DNA from: Chimonanthus salicifolius
Taxonomy: Eukaryota; Streptophyta; Magnoliopsida; Laurales; Calycanthaceae
Direction of reading: 5' to 3'
Assembly: GCA_013350335.1 (NCBI GenBank)
Contig: CM023542.1
Location: 8,604,025-8,668,024, forward strand
DNA: 64,000 nt
Position 1 is the first letter of the stretch. Each line of letters starts with the position of its first letter. Positions 49,986 through 63,302 of the stretch are shown piece by piece. The position numbers were made by a program, and so were the translations under genes. Below the pieces are notes generated by a model. That model had not been told where the DNA came from. It searched no databases and worked only from the letters and a program-made list of their open reading frames with translations.

Positions 49986-51700
49986 GTTAGCCTCAACTAA
50001 AATTTACTTTCCCAGTCAAGTGTAACTGATTGGAAAAAGATATATAATAGTCTTATTTGATGAAAAATGATTTTGAATTGGAAATTTGGCTCTAATATAA
50101 TCAAGTCTTGAATATTTATATTTACATGATTATCATGACTAATGATTAAATTATAAAATCAAGTCTTACTGATATCTATTCACCTTGAATCCCTATTTAA
50201 AGAGGCAGGAGAAAATAAGTGATAAGAAAAGAAAGAAATGATAAAACAAGAAGAAAAAGAAATGAAAGAGAGCTTTCCATATTGTATTATATAAACAAAT
50301 AAATGTTAATTTAATTTTAAATCATCTTCTTAGGATAGATGATTTTGACGGCAATTAATTTATTTTACTATTTTTTTCTGGAAAAATAATAAAGAATTAT
50401 TTTCGATGACCGACAATAAAAACATGTGATGGACGATGCTATGAAAATATTTATCTCTATAGTATATAAATTTTTGCTTAAGGCACTTTCAGAATCATTA
50501 CATATTTCACAATCATAATTATAAATAAATATTATTTATTTATTTAAGGTTAGTATTTATGATAAAAAAACTATTTAAATCTTTTGAATATAGAAATTAT
50601 TGAATTTGATTGTTAGCTTCTTATATCCGTTCTTATATAAGGCTCATTTGTTTTATTACTTAATGGGAGACAAGTTACAAAGAAAGATGCAATATGATAA
50701 GCATGAGCTCTAAAAATCTTTTATAATTAAATAAAAATATCTTTTTAATATGTAATTTTCTATTAAGTTTCATTAAGAGTATTTGGATCCTTTAATTAAA
50801 ATAGTACTAAGAGTGTCCCTTCAGGACAAAGAATTTGTCAAAATTCAAAATCAATATCCTAACTTAAATATCAAAATTTTAAAAGAATTTCTATGTGCAC
50901 TCACTATATTATTATTTTGTTGATCATCAATTTTATGGTCATGAATTGAAAGTATCTTTTGGATAAAACTTTCATGCATGGGACATCCATTTATGAGCTT
51001 ACTTGATTAATATTCAAATCTAACATGTTTGTGATTTTATAGCTGCAAAAATTATATTTAATATGATTTATTTAATTTATACATTCTTTAATTTTTTATA
51101 CAAATGGAAATCTTCTAAACAAACTAATTCTCATCATTTAAAATAGAAATATTTCCACTTTACAATGAAAGTAATTCTCAATGATAATTTCTGGCTAATT
51201 ACATGCTTTAACCTTCTTTTATTTTTCTTTTTTCTAGCCAAATGACTTCAAAATCCATTGGCCAATGAATTCCTTCAATAAATTTTTTGTCATGAGTCAA
51301 GTCAAGTCTACTTATCCACATCTGTGGGTGAAGTCAAGTCTACTTGGGCACATCTTTGTGTGTGTGGGCCCAATTGATCTCACAAAGTGGGACTCACCTG
51401 GAAAGCCACTGCCATGAAAAGATCAAAGTGAGAATATGGAAGATTCAACGGAGTAAAATATGGTGGGCCCCTCAATCAAAGAAATTTCCACAAAAGAATG
51501 GTTAAACCATTGGACTGATCCTTGATGTTGGTTGAGTGGTGGAATTCAATGTAAAATGATTCATGGTTGAGGACAGTTGAAGGGTCTATTTATAAGTAAC
51601 ATGGAATTAAATGTAAAATGATTTGTTTGTTATTTTTTTTAATAAATAAGGTAGGCTGCATTAAAATTTTATAAAATAAATAAGATGATCATTTTAACCC
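49986..51700. other. AT-rich spacer
   Basis: I see no gene, RNA gene or recognisable transposon here. A short GTCAAGTCTACTT word is repeated near 51300-51340. Confidence 0.55.
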
Positions 51701-51749
51701 AGTCATATTACAAAATAAACTCGTATAATAAGCTAATTGATTTTGTATT

Positions 51750-52400
51750 AAGATGCTACAAGTATGGAGAGTACGTAGGACTGAAACTCAGGCGGGTTGG
51801 CCCCTTATCAAAAATTATTGAGCTTGACCCAACTCAACTTGAGTTGCTAGCCCAAATTGCTCAACCCGACTTGACCCTTGTTGACCCGGGTTGCTAGCCC
51901 TACCCAACCTAAGTTGTTGAGATGACTTGAGTAGAGAAAATCATAGTAGATTTTTTATATTTTCTGAATTCAAGTTAGGTTGGGTTAATTCAAGTCGGGT
52001 TAGGTTTGATTTTAAATTTTTGAGTCCAGTTCGACCTGAATTCATTGTGACTTTTTTTCTCAACCCAATACGACACTAAATTATACAGCCTAGCCCACTG
52101 ATTTCTTGAATTGGATCATGCAAGTCAGGTTAAAATCTGTCCCAAGTTTCACCTCTCACTGTACGTGTTTGATAAGGTAAGGACATGCAAACCACTTTCT
52201 TTTTATGTAGGTCAAGGTCAACTACTTTCTTTTTATGTAGGTCAAGGTATTTGATTCTCTCTCTTTCAACCATTAAAAGGTAAATAATGCTGAGATGACA
52301 TGAATAAAAAAAATCATAGTAGATTTTTTATATTTTCTGAAATTCAAGTTAGGTTGGGTCAATTCAAGTCGGGTTAGGTTTGATTTTAAATTTTCTCAAA
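51750..52400. repeat. Degenerate hAT-MITE-like tract with internal duplications
   Basis: Contains GGTTGGGTTAATTCAAGTC, TTGACCCGGGTTGCTAGCCC and a TTTCACCTCTCA end, eroded relatives of the hAT MITEs. A block of about 105 bp (AATCATAGTAGATTTTTTAT and onward) at about 51905-52010 recurs at about 52285-52398. A unit of about 30 bp (CTTTCTTTTTATGTAGGTCA) is tandemly doubled near 52193-52248. Confidence 0.6.
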
Positions 52401-52945
52401 TGTGTCTTCGGCACAATTGAGAGATTCCCTTATTTGTAAAACATTGTTTTTTAAGCATTTGGGAGTGTTAAAGACCTTGAAGTTTTAAAATATTTTTATC
52501 AAGTTATTGTAATTAGTCCGGATATTCAATTTGAGAAATTTTGAAAATACACAGTACTTAAAAAATAACTTTAAAGTTTTAAAAGAAATTTTATTATTTA
52601 AATAATGCACTATGCATTATCGTAGCATGTAGTGGTTTGAATGATCCATCCGTTCATTCGAACGAATAAACACGGAATGCACTATGCATTACTGTAGCAT
52701 GAAGTGGTTCGAATGAACCAAACAAATGAACACAGAATATTATTCTGCCCATTCGTTCGAATGAACTAAATTTACATTTCAACATTTGTTCGGATGACTT
52801 CATTCGTTCGAATGAATGCCCGAATGAACTGGAAGTTCGTTCGGATGAGTAACATGCAGGGGTATAATGGTAATTTCACTTAAAAATCCCAAATCAGGTG
52901 TGTAGAAGCAGGAAATCCGGGTATCTATAAGTCGCGCCAACATAC
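52399..52945 (+). mobile_element. Truncated second copy of the fold-back element
   Basis: Matches the right half of 2865-4388. It runs AAATGTGT, CCCTTATTTGTAAAA, then TTTTTATCAAGTTATTGTAA, AATTAGTCCGGATATTCAA and ACAGTACTTAAAAAATAAC, then Cys-free palindromic ATTCGTTCGAATGAA blocks, and ends GGGTATCTATAAGTCGCGCC, equivalent to the right terminus of copy 1. The left half is missing; it joins directly to the duplicated tract at 52285-52398. Confidence 0.72.
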
Positions 52946-54141
52946 AAATATGTTGGATTTACATAATGATTTAGCCAATTTTTTGGTCTCTGAATCTTTC
53001 AAATAGAATGTATCTATTTCCGATTATTTGGTGTATCTAGTTTTATCTCAAAAAATTTAATCATATTTTCCACAAAAAAAAAAAAAAAATTGAACTAATG
53101 TACAAATTATTCCTATTTCGTTCAAGATATGCTAATAAGGCAACTCTCTGGGGAGACTCACAACCCAGTTTTGACATTTACCAATTTTTCATAGAATAAA
53201 ATGCACATATAATCATTTTAGACATCCTAAGTTAAAGGACAAAAAGTCATGACTCATGAACCATTTAAAAATCCTTGCCATTTCTCTCAAAACTGTAAAC
53301 TTGCAATTTTCTGCTTAGAGATCCTAGGTGTGTCTAAAATATATTACAAATAATTTCATATTTCTTCTATTTTTTTTTTTACAATTTAATAAATTTGTCT
53401 TGTGATTGTTTATGGTCTATACTATACATTAGGGGTGCACTGGCATTAAGGGCTTTTTTTGGCACTTTTCTAAAATTTTGTACTCTCAAATTCATATTTT
53501 TAAGTATATTAAAAGATCTGTGTTAAAGATCATTTATATTTTAAATAATTTAAATTATAGAGGCACTATCTTTAAAAAATTATAAGTTACAACTCTAAAA
53601 AGAATAGTTCTTCTCGTGTTGAGCGGTCACTTGTATATGAGCCTAGTTTGGTCCAAATCCAATACAATATATACGCTAAAAATACCTTTTCACCATAACA
53701 TTGTTGCTGTGGTAAAAATATCGTTTAAGTGATATATCAGCTGATAATTTTCTCTCTCTATTATTTATTATTTATTATTTTTCAAAAAATTCAAAAAATG
53801 AAGAAAAATATAGGCTTCATGAATATGTAATTTTTTTCTAGATCTCCTTTAATAAAATAAAAAATAAAAAAAAACTTAGTCCGATTTTGACCTTTTTGCA
53901 AAAAAAAATATATCGTATAATAACGGTTGATATTTTTCATATCTACTGATGTCTTGAACGACATATACTGTCAACAAATCTCTCAATTGACCAATACATA
54001 TCGTAGCAGACTTCATTTTGTCGTTATTATCACCTGTGGGGATCACCAAAGACCGCTGCTGCGTTGTCTACATAGGTAAGTCATAAAGTCAGTAAGTGTT
54101 TTCAAATATTGAAATGGATCGGCATGTATACAAAATAATAA

Positions 54142-54190
<49 letters not shown>

Positions 54191-54458
54191 TTATTTAACT
54201 AAATTAATTATACGATTTTAGATTTTAAAATTTTACTTCTTTCAAAATTACAATTTTTTATATTATCTTATAAAGTTATAAATATTAGACTGAGTTAAGT
54301 TTTTAATCTATCGCGCTTTTCTCAGCAGGCTTTTTAACAATAAATATACTGCATCCGTTGAAAATGAAAATCCATTCTTAAAGCTACCCTTGAAATAAAC
54401 CGATCACTCCCACCTCCTCCTTCGTCCCCAGTCCTCCACCACCATCGCCTGCTGGAGA
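52946..54458. other. Upstream region of the Csl gene
   Basis: AT-rich, with a (TA)n run at 54143-54187 about 270 nt before the start codon. No gene recognised. The 60 nt before the ATG are C-rich, consistent with a 5' leader. Confidence 0.55.
54143..54187. repeat. (TA)n microsatellite near the Csl start
   Basis: TA dinucleotide run of about 45 bp within the likely promoter. Confidence 0.95.
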
Positions 54459-57400
54459 ATGACGGAGTCTCCTCCCACCCGCCTATTCACTCTCCATGCC
54501 CCAAGCCGCTTCCTTTATAGGATCTACGTCTCACTATTCTTAACCGGAATACTCTCCCTTCTCTACTACCGTCTGACCCACATCCCTGCTGACCACCGCC
54601 TAGTATGGCTCCTCCTCTGCCTCGCTGAATTCTGGTTCTCCGTCATGTGGATCCTCCAACAAAGCTTGCGTTGGGCTCCCGCCTACCACGTAACGTACCC
54701 CGACCTCCTGCCTGCTAATCTCCCTCCGGTTGACGTCATGGTTTGCACAGCAGACCCGGAGAGAGAACCGGCGGCGCTCGTCGCTAACACGCTTCTCTCT
54801 CTCATGGCCTACGACTACGACGTCAACAAGCTCGCTTTCTATCTTTCCGACGATGGAGGATCGGAGTTGACGTTCCATGCGGCGTATCAGGTGTCTGTCT
54901 TCGCTAGAGATTGGCTACCCTTCTGCCGCAAGTATAGCATCGAGCCAAGGGCCCCACAGGCCTACTTCTCCACTGATATTTCATTCGCCGGCAGCGGTAG
55001 CGAGGCTTTCCGACAGGACTATAGCTCACTCAAGGTGAAAACTATATCCATTCTCATTTTCAAATCTAGGTCTTCTTTCTTGCGTCTGATCCTCAAGTAA
55101 GTGTCATACTTTACAAATTCGAAAATAATTTAATCATTCAAATCCAGGTGAAAATACTTTACAAATTCGAAAATACTTTACAGATTCAGATTCATTTTAA
55201 TCATGATTTACACTTTGACAGTCATATGTATCAATAATTAATTTAAATGAACTCAAGTTGCATAGGGATACTTTAGTATCCACACAGTTTGGTCCCGCCT
55301 CAAAAAGATCTTTTTAATTTTTTGGAATTATTTTAGTTCTAGTGTAAATACAAGTAACCAATCCAACGGTTGGCTTCATCCAACTAACAATGTGTGGCTA
55401 ATGCCACTTATAGGCATTAGATGTAAGAAGGTGGTCCATTGTCTGCAGTGAAATGAAGACCAAGCGCCTTACCCTACGTATGCAGACAAGCCGTTGTCCT
55501 GTGTTCATTAGGTATCCTACGCACTAAACGAGTTAGACAACTTATGGTACATGCTCCATGGATCTCTTTTACTATTTTTTCTTTTCATTATAAATGGGTG
55601 GCTTAGCTCTTGAAATCACCAATACCAGTAGCATTTAGAACTAATTAAGTATATAGAAAAGAATTTTATGATTTAAGTTCTTGGTTTCGACACCTCTCAA
55701 GTGGTTTCATGTAATTGTGGGATTGATCTCATTTGCAGTGTAGAGTGGAAATATTTATATTATCTTAAAAAAATACATTCTATTTACAAATAAATGTTAA
55801 AAATAGATAATTATAACAAACTCTTAAATTTTAAAAGAGATGTCTTCCTCTTCCTGACTTTAGGTTATCTATATTATGTCACTATCACTTCTCACTGATT
55901 AAATTTACTGTATGACAAAGCAACTTAAATAATTTAAAATTGAGTAGGTAAGAATCATATATAAAAGAAACCCATGTATCCATCAGTGCTTAAACCCATT
56001 CAACGAAGACCTAATTAATTATACTAACATACATTGCATAGTCACCTTTTTTTTCTTTAATTTTTTTTTCATTTCTAACCATCAAATTGTCCATTTGGTC
56101 TTCCAGCACATGACAATGCACCTTACTAAGTAAGGTTAATTGATAGACTAATTAAAATTGTTATTAATAGAATAGAATCTGATTATGAAGATTGTGTTAA
56201 ATAATTTGGGTGGTTTTATGTACAGAAAAAATTCGAAGAAATGCAAGATCGGATGTTTGAGGCAGGAAAGAATGGAAAGGTAGCGGAGGATACACGTACG
56301 TTGCACAAGGGATTTGCTGAGTGGGAGTCAAAGGTCAACCCACGCGACCACCAGTCCATCGTCCAGGTAAATCGCAACCCACTCCTCTTTTCTTATTTGT
56401 TATTATCGAATTCATTATTTGTCATAAAAATATATTATTAAATTTTTTCTTTTCAATTTATATGTAAAAAGTTAAAGAATACTTAGCATAAAATCTCCTA
56501 TAAATAAATTCACTACCCTGAGACACACTTAAATTAAACTATGAGAACTCAAATTTGCAACAACCAATTTCTCAAAAGAAGACTAAAAAATAATTCACCA
56601 CATGATTGAACTACAATGTATCGAATAACTAAAAAATAATAGGTTTCACATTAACTAATATCCAGACATACTCTTATACATGACTAAAATGACATTTCTT
56701 TACTCATTCACTATAATAATTTCTTGATTGCTCCTCTTAAAAAAGTGATCATCGAGTTTCTGTACAGGTCCTGATTTAAGGTCATCAGCACTTGAGTATT
56801 TTTAATTTTTCTAAAAAGGATGAAAACAGTAACAAAGTCATATCATCAACTAAAAAAAGAATTTCCTTTACTCCTTGTAACTCCATGGAGAAGGATGCAG
56901 ACGTAAGGAATGACATCATTTGGCTTTACTTTTCACCTAAGAGGATTAAAAAAATTCTTTTTGACTGAGGTTGATGTTCATGAAAATATAATTAGTATAC
57001 AATTGAGTTTGAAAAGTTTTTATAAACAATATTAAAGATGGTATCTATTTTATGTTAAAAATTAAATGATTGAAAAAGAAACCTCGTGCCACCAAGATGA
57101 ATGGATTCGTTAGTTGCATTATCTTAGATATCATTATATAGAGTTAGTGAATATTAAATTGTTTGAAATAGAGTCAATTAAATTATTCTATTTTTTTTGA
57201 AATTATTAGATAAATATTTATATTTTTAATTTTTAATTTAATATTGAGAGTATATTACAGTGTTTTTTTTTAAATAAAAGGTTAATAGTATGACATTCAA
57301 AGGTAGGTCAGAAAATTTACAAGTAAAGACCCACAATCTAAGCCAGACAAAAAAGTAAAAAAAGGCAACAATAAACTCTCAACTAGAAAGTCTCTGTCAT

Positions 57401-60400
57401 CTCTTACAAATAGTCCAACGCAAACGTGAAAGTTAAAATGGACAACTCAATTATTTGAGATGAATTGTCTGTAGTCAACATATTTAATAATATTCTATAA
57501 ATATATCAGTCAGTGATCCATTATATTGACTAAAATATTTCAGAATTTAGATGAACAAGTTAGCATTTGTACCGATATTTAAAACACTTACCAGATACCT
57601 CAGAAATCACGTTAGTTCACTCATTAGATAATTCACGACTGTAATACTTGATTATATAGAATTATAGATAATGAACCGCTGCAAAGAAGAGGAAGTAAAG
57701 CACAAATTAATAATTGATGAAGTTTATTTAGAAATGATAATAATTGTGGTGAGTTATTTAGGAACTGAACAAAATAAAAAAAATCTTCTATTTACAGGAA
57801 TTTAATAAATGAATTGTAAAATTAAAAATAATTACAACAAAACTGAGTAGAAGTTAAAATAATAATTTTTTGATAATTTAATAGTAAAAAAAGGTTTACT
57901 GAGAGAGATATAGCTAGGTGTGTGATAAATTTAAGTAGTTCATGCATAAATGATGTAAGATAGTAAAAATAAAAATAAAAAGATGGTAGAGACTGTAGCA
58001 TTTGACATTTTAAGACCTTTGAAATCAACTAAATAAGATTATAAATAGAAAATGAAAATTAAAATAAAAGAATATAAAAACTTAAATTAGTAGATAATGA
58101 ATTATCCAAATTATTGTAGAAAAGGAAAAAAATCTATCAACAAAAAGGTATAAAAGAATCATGAAAAATTAAAGAGCCAAACTATAAATTGTATAAGAAA
58201 TAAGTATATATAAATCATAAAAAAATTAATGCAAAAGAGAGAGAGTAAAAAAATAAAAGAGTTTCAGTAATTGTGGTAAAAGGTAAAAAAAAACTTAGAA
58301 ATGATAATAATTGTGGTGAGTTATTTAAGAAAAGCACAAAGATAAAATATTTTTTCAACAAAAGAAAAAAATGTTGAACTGGGAAAAAAAATTATAACAT
58401 GAAAATTTACGAATCATTAAGATCTTAAGATAATGAATTTTTGATAATTTATTAAAGAAGTTTTGAGAGAAGTTTAGTCTATTGTGTGGGAGATAAGGAG
58501 TTAAATGAATAAAAAATAAAATTTAATAAATAATATAAAAATGGTGGAAAGAGGGTCTTATTTACCTATTTTTTCTCAAATCTAAATACATAAGATGACA
58601 ATATGCATTGGCTTTTGACTGTATGAGCAAAATGTAACGAAATGGTCATAATTTTGACCGGGCCTAAAAATGTGAACTCGGCCTAAGTAATTATGAAATG
58701 TAAAGTTCTATTGATCTCTCTAAGTCTCACCTATAATATTTTTCAATTTTTTTTTACATTTATTAGTGTTAAGACTAATTGCATAGTATCTTTAAAAAAT
58801 TCACTAAAAAATATAGATTGATGTAATACATTTAAAATGTACACAACAAAATTTCATTTATGAATTAAAGTTCTCAATTCTCACATCATTTTATTTTAAA
58901 AAAAACCTTGACTAGCTGAGTTTGAGCTTTACTTAAAACTAGGGCTGAAATAGGGCAGGGTCGGGTCATGTTTTTTAAAACCCAACTTGGCCCGAGTTAC
59001 TAATATACGGAACCCGACCCTATTCGACCTGAACTTTTGACCCGGACGTGTTGACCCTATGTAACCCGCATTTTGAACCTACTTTAGCCTACTTTTTACC
59101 GGGTCGGTCAGGTTAACTTAAAAATCTCTCAACCTAATTCGATTTGAATTTAATGCGGGTTTCTGACTTCTCAACCCAACCCGATCTGCATGATTTTCGA
59201 GTCAGGTCATGCGGGTTCGGGCCAAAACCCGACCTGAGTTTCACCCCTACTCAAAATCCATCAACCTATCTAGTGAGGCGAGTTTGATCAGTCTTTAGTT
59301 TAAACAGTGGGTTTGGTTACAATGGTATTATTTAGATATAAGATGTACACCCACGCAGATTCCGACATGGAATTATCAAATGAAATGGTGATCGATTTAT
59401 TGAAATAATCTTTCCTTTAATTTGTTGTCCACAAAAATCACTCTTGATTGGATTGATCAAATTATGTTTTTAAAATTATATTTTAATCTCTCAACTTTAT
59501 AACCTATAAAAATGACTTAATCAATCTGTTTAAAGTTATTTTTTGGCAAACACCACATTAAAAAACACCATTATCTAGTCGATTCAAACTTATGAAAATA
59601 CAAGAATATCGTATGACCCAATGCAAATACAAGAATATCGTATGACCCAATGCAGAAGTGAACATCAATTAATTATACGGTGCCAATTGAAAGACACACA
59701 TGACCATCATAAAAGTTGAAAGACATGAGAAAGTCTCAATGAATCAGAGAGGGGACTCCACTTCCAATGATGAAGGGACTACCTTATAAAGAGCAATTTT
59801 TGCCAACTTTCTCTGAGAGTAAGAGTTTCATGACATGTACTTGATTAGGTTTTGCTAAGAGGAAACGGAAGTGATAGAGATGCAGAAGGCAAAGCCATGC
59901 CAACTTTGGTATACGTATCAAGAGAAAAGCGACCTGGCCAACCGCATAATTTTAAAGCTGGTGCTCTAAATTCTCTGGTAATTCTATTTCTCAAATCAAA
60001 TTTTTAATCATTTCTAATCTAAATTATCTGGTAATTCTATTTCTCTGTCTCTCTCTCAAAGCTTACTTTTCCATTGAATGAAACAGAATCGAGTGTCAGG
60101 TTTGATAAGTAATGCTCCATTTATTGCAACCGTGGACTGTGATATGTACTCCAATAACTCCCAAGCTCTCCGCGACGCCATGTGTTTCTTATTAGATCCC
60201 AAAGAGAGCCAACGAATTGCTTTTGTTCAATACCCTCAGTGTTTTGAGGGCATTACACAAAATGACTTATACTGCGGCAGCCTAATCAGAATCTGTGATG
60301 TAAGTATATTTAATTAATTGTTATTTTAGAATTAAATAAAGGGTGTCTCCAAGACTCACTCCGTTTGGATGAAGGGTAAATTTTGCAGGGTTAGTCAGGG

Positions 60401-62868
60401 TTACTCTTGAGTAAGGGTTATCCTGAATATCATGAATACCTCTTGTTTGGAAAATGTTTTCAAAAATGGGAGGGGAGAAGTAAAAAGTTGATCTTTTACT
60501 CCTATCCCTTAGTTACCAAACAAGGGTAATGGGGGATTACCCCTATTACTCCCATTATCTTCCATTACCCCATCCAAACGCAGGCTTAAGAGATCTTATT
60601 ATGGTTTTTGTGCATGCTCTGCATGGAAGCCCACATCTTCTTATGTTTTGGCTTGTTTTTTAGGTAGAACTACATGGCTTCAATATGTTCAATGGGCCCT
60701 TTTATTGTGGTACCGGAACAGTTCATCGCCGTGAGATTCTCAATGGAAAAAAATATTCACCTTATGAGCCGAAATGGGATTGGAAACCAGGTATGGGTAA
60801 TATTCTCATTACATCTAATGATCACTAACAAATACAGTGTATGGTCAAAATTAGATGAATCCAAATAAAGGTCCACTGAAGTGTCCATATCATTAGGGTG
60901 GTCCTTTTACAGGACCAGGCCCACATGTCATCAACCATTCGTCTCTGGTTTAATCACTTGTTGGGTGTGTCCAAATTCTATATAGAACATTTCACAGAGA
61001 ACTTTGGAGCATGTCCTATAGTATATATAGCATGTTAATAGAGTTTGTAGCCTGCAACATGAAGGAAGGCTTGTGAATATTTGACAAAGCTGATTTTTAT
61101 ATTAATAGAAAATGAATTTAAGAGAACATTTTCTTTTGCTTTTATGTTAATGAATTTGTGTAGTTGAAGAAATTGAGAACTGGAACGAGTTAGAAGCAAA
61201 GGCAAAGGCTCTTATCAGCTGCACTTATGAACATGGCAAACCGTGGGGGAAGGAGGTATGAAATTAACACTCACTCTCTATCTACCTATTATCTAACGAG
61301 TGTATAGAGATTTTGGATCAGGGTTTCGATGGGCCTTTGGAATTTGACATTTTGACCTGAGCCCCAGATATGCAGCCCAAATCAGACCTTAAAGAAGTGT
61401 GGGGGCAAAACCAAAAACTCTGTATGAGAGGACTAATATATTATTTAAGGTCAAGGTCAAGGTCAAAAGACTTCTATATGACATAAGGGATAATGTCATT
61501 ATTGTTGTCATTATCAAAGCAACGAATTCTATCTATCCTCACACTCATAATAGGAATTAGCAACATTTTTAATGAGCACACCACTTATTTCATGAACATC
61601 GATCAGTTGTGCTCTGAGATTTATTCACTTATTCTGAAGCTCTGAAGTATTACTGTTTTTGTTTCAGATGGGTGTGATGTATGGATGTCCAGTGGAGGAT
61701 TTATTCACAGGTTTGGCATTGCATTCAAGAGGGTGGCAATCAGTTTATTTTACCCCCGAAAGGAAAGCATTTTTGGGTCTGGCACCTCGTAATTTAAGCG
61801 ACACCCTTATCCAATACAAGAGGTGGTCTACTGGTTTGCTTGTGGCCTTCCTTTCTCACCTCTGCCCTTTAGCCCATGGTATTGGAAAGATGAAGTTGGG
61901 ACAGATCATGTGCTACTGTTCCTTCACTCTTTGGTCAACTTGGAGTATGCCTATGCTCTTCTATGCACTCCTGCCACCTCTGGCTATGGCCAATGGCATT
62001 CCCACTTTTCCCAAGGTACGTAAGAATTGTTAGGACTGGCCTTCTAGCCCAAAAGACTAACTTGATAGGTGTAGTGACTCAGTTTCCTATAAGTCCTTAG
62101 ATTTTTCTCCTCACAATCGATGTGGGACTCGTTCGCACTCCAACAAGAATCTAGGAATTCCAATTGAGTGATGGGCTTCAGTTTTTGGTCCACTACTCCC
62201 CTGGCTAAAAGGGTTAACTAGAGCCACTTCAAAGTGGTTCAAGTGTTACATACTCTAATAAAAAAAAGTAATGCTTGTTTCACCATGTACTGATATTTCT
62301 TTCTTGTTTCGCTATCTAGGCATCCGATCCATGGTTTGTGGTTTTCGTCTACCTTGGCGCAGCGGCCCATGCCTTCAGCCTCGTCGAGTTGATCTCAATA
62401 AAAGGGCCAGTGAAGATGTGGTGGAATGAGACTCGGATGTGGATGATTAGAGGCCCATCTTCGTATCTCATCGCAGTCATTGTTGTAATCCTAAAATCCA
62501 TTGGCATTGCTGAGACAGGATTTGACATTACCACCAAAGTCTTGGATGAAAAAGCATTCAAGAGGTATAAGGAAGAAGTGATGGAGTTTGGTGTGCCCTC
62601 CCCTATGTTTGTACCCCCAGCAACACTCTCTCTTCTTAACCTCTACTGTCTCATCAGATCGACGACAATGATCGCAAAATACGGTGTGTCGATCCTAGAT
62701 CATATGGCCCTGCAAATCATCCTGTCAGGTTATATAAGCTTAATTAGCTTGCCCTTTTATGAGGCTATGTTTCTGAGGAAGGACCAAGGTCGGATGCCAA
62801 CTTCCATCACCATTTACTCTGCAGTGCTCGCACTCGCTTTGTTCTATCTCTTATCTCCTTTCCTATGA
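54459..62868 (+). CDS. Cellulose-synthase-like protein, CslE/CslG group (8 exons)
   Basis: GT2-family membrane glycosyltransferase that polymerises or transfers sugars from UDP-sugars at Golgi or ER membranes. Exons: 54459-55034, 56226-56366, 59849-59977, 60087-60299, 60664-60790, 61164-61255, 61668-62015, 62320-62868. All junctions are GT-AG and in phase; 724 aa, the normal size. Two N-terminal helices (about 22-40, 47-66) precede the catalytic loop. First Asp region YLSDDGGS (about 128-135); second DCDMYSNNS (about 299-307); third VEDLFTGL; then QYKRW, the QxxRW box. Six C-terminal helices follow. [23 protein letters not shown] and [14 protein letters not shown] resemble CslE. The C-terminal [10 protein letters not shown] and [15 protein letters not shown] resemble CslG/CslM, so the subfamily is uncertain. 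All catalytic residues are intact. The start is the first ATG after a C-rich leader. Confidence 0.9.
58940..59249 (-). mobile_element. hAT MITE in Csl intron 2
   Basis: 310 bp. Ends TAGGGCTGAAAT and GTTTCACCCCTA, flanks CTTAAAAC and CTCAAAAT (6 of 8 matching, an aged target duplication). The interior of ACCCGACC words is as in 46374-46768. It accounts for part of the 3.5 kb intron. Confidence 0.8.
59340..59560. repeat. Dispersed repeat shared with 25930-26220
   Basis: TTGTCCACAAAAATCACT, ATTGGATTGATCAA and T-rich blocks in the same order as in membralin intron 7. Unclassified. Confidence 0.45.
59601..59655. repeat. Tandem duplication of about 28 bp
   Basis: CAAGAATATCGTATGACCCA plus a few bases is present twice in direct succession with no visible mismatch, in Csl intron 2. 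Confidence 0.9.
60356..60588. mobile_element. Small MITE-like element in Csl intron 4
   Basis: The left end CCGTTTGGATGAAGGGTAA and the complement of the right end GCGTTTGGATGGGGTAA form an inverted repeat about 230 bp apart. The interior has GGGTAATGGGGGATTACCCC. No coding. The superfamily is not determined. Confidence 0.6.
62030..62230. repeat. TRIM-like repeat fragment in Csl intron 7
   Basis: Contains GCCCAAAAGACTAACTTG and CGATGTGGGACTCGTTC, the short motif pair seen in plant TRIM LTRs and, diverged, at 24200-24440 and 35044-35224. Borders not defined. Confidence 0.42.
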
Positions 62869-63302
62869 TGCAATTGGGAGTAGTTTGTGTGATCCTATCT
62901 GTGTTTTCATATATAATTAAGAAATTTAGTGGTATGTCTGTGGAACTTTGAATATAAGTTATGTTTTCACTATTCTTATTTCAAAGCTGCAATCTCATAT
63001 TTTCCATCTGTTCGGCTCCAAATTTGGATATTGACTCTGGATTCTCCTGAGTCCGGTTCTTCGGATTTTATAAAACGATACAATTTGTAGTGCCAATTAA
63101 TAATTATCATGTAAATAAATTTGGAAGTGTTTTGATAATTCAAAACCTATAGTAATTGCTAAAAAGATTTTATAATGATAAATTCATCAATTTGTCCACA
63201 TATCATATAATGATTTGGCATCCTTTCAATTTAATGTCTTGCATTTTCTATAAAAAAAATGATTCAACCATGCCGCCGGGCCAAACTGCCTGATCTGTGC
63301 AG
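62869..63302. other. Convergent 3' region between Csl and the WAV3-like gene
   Basis: 434 bp separating two genes that end toward each other. AT-rich, with no gene. Both 3'-UTRs must lie here and may overlap. Confidence 0.7.
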
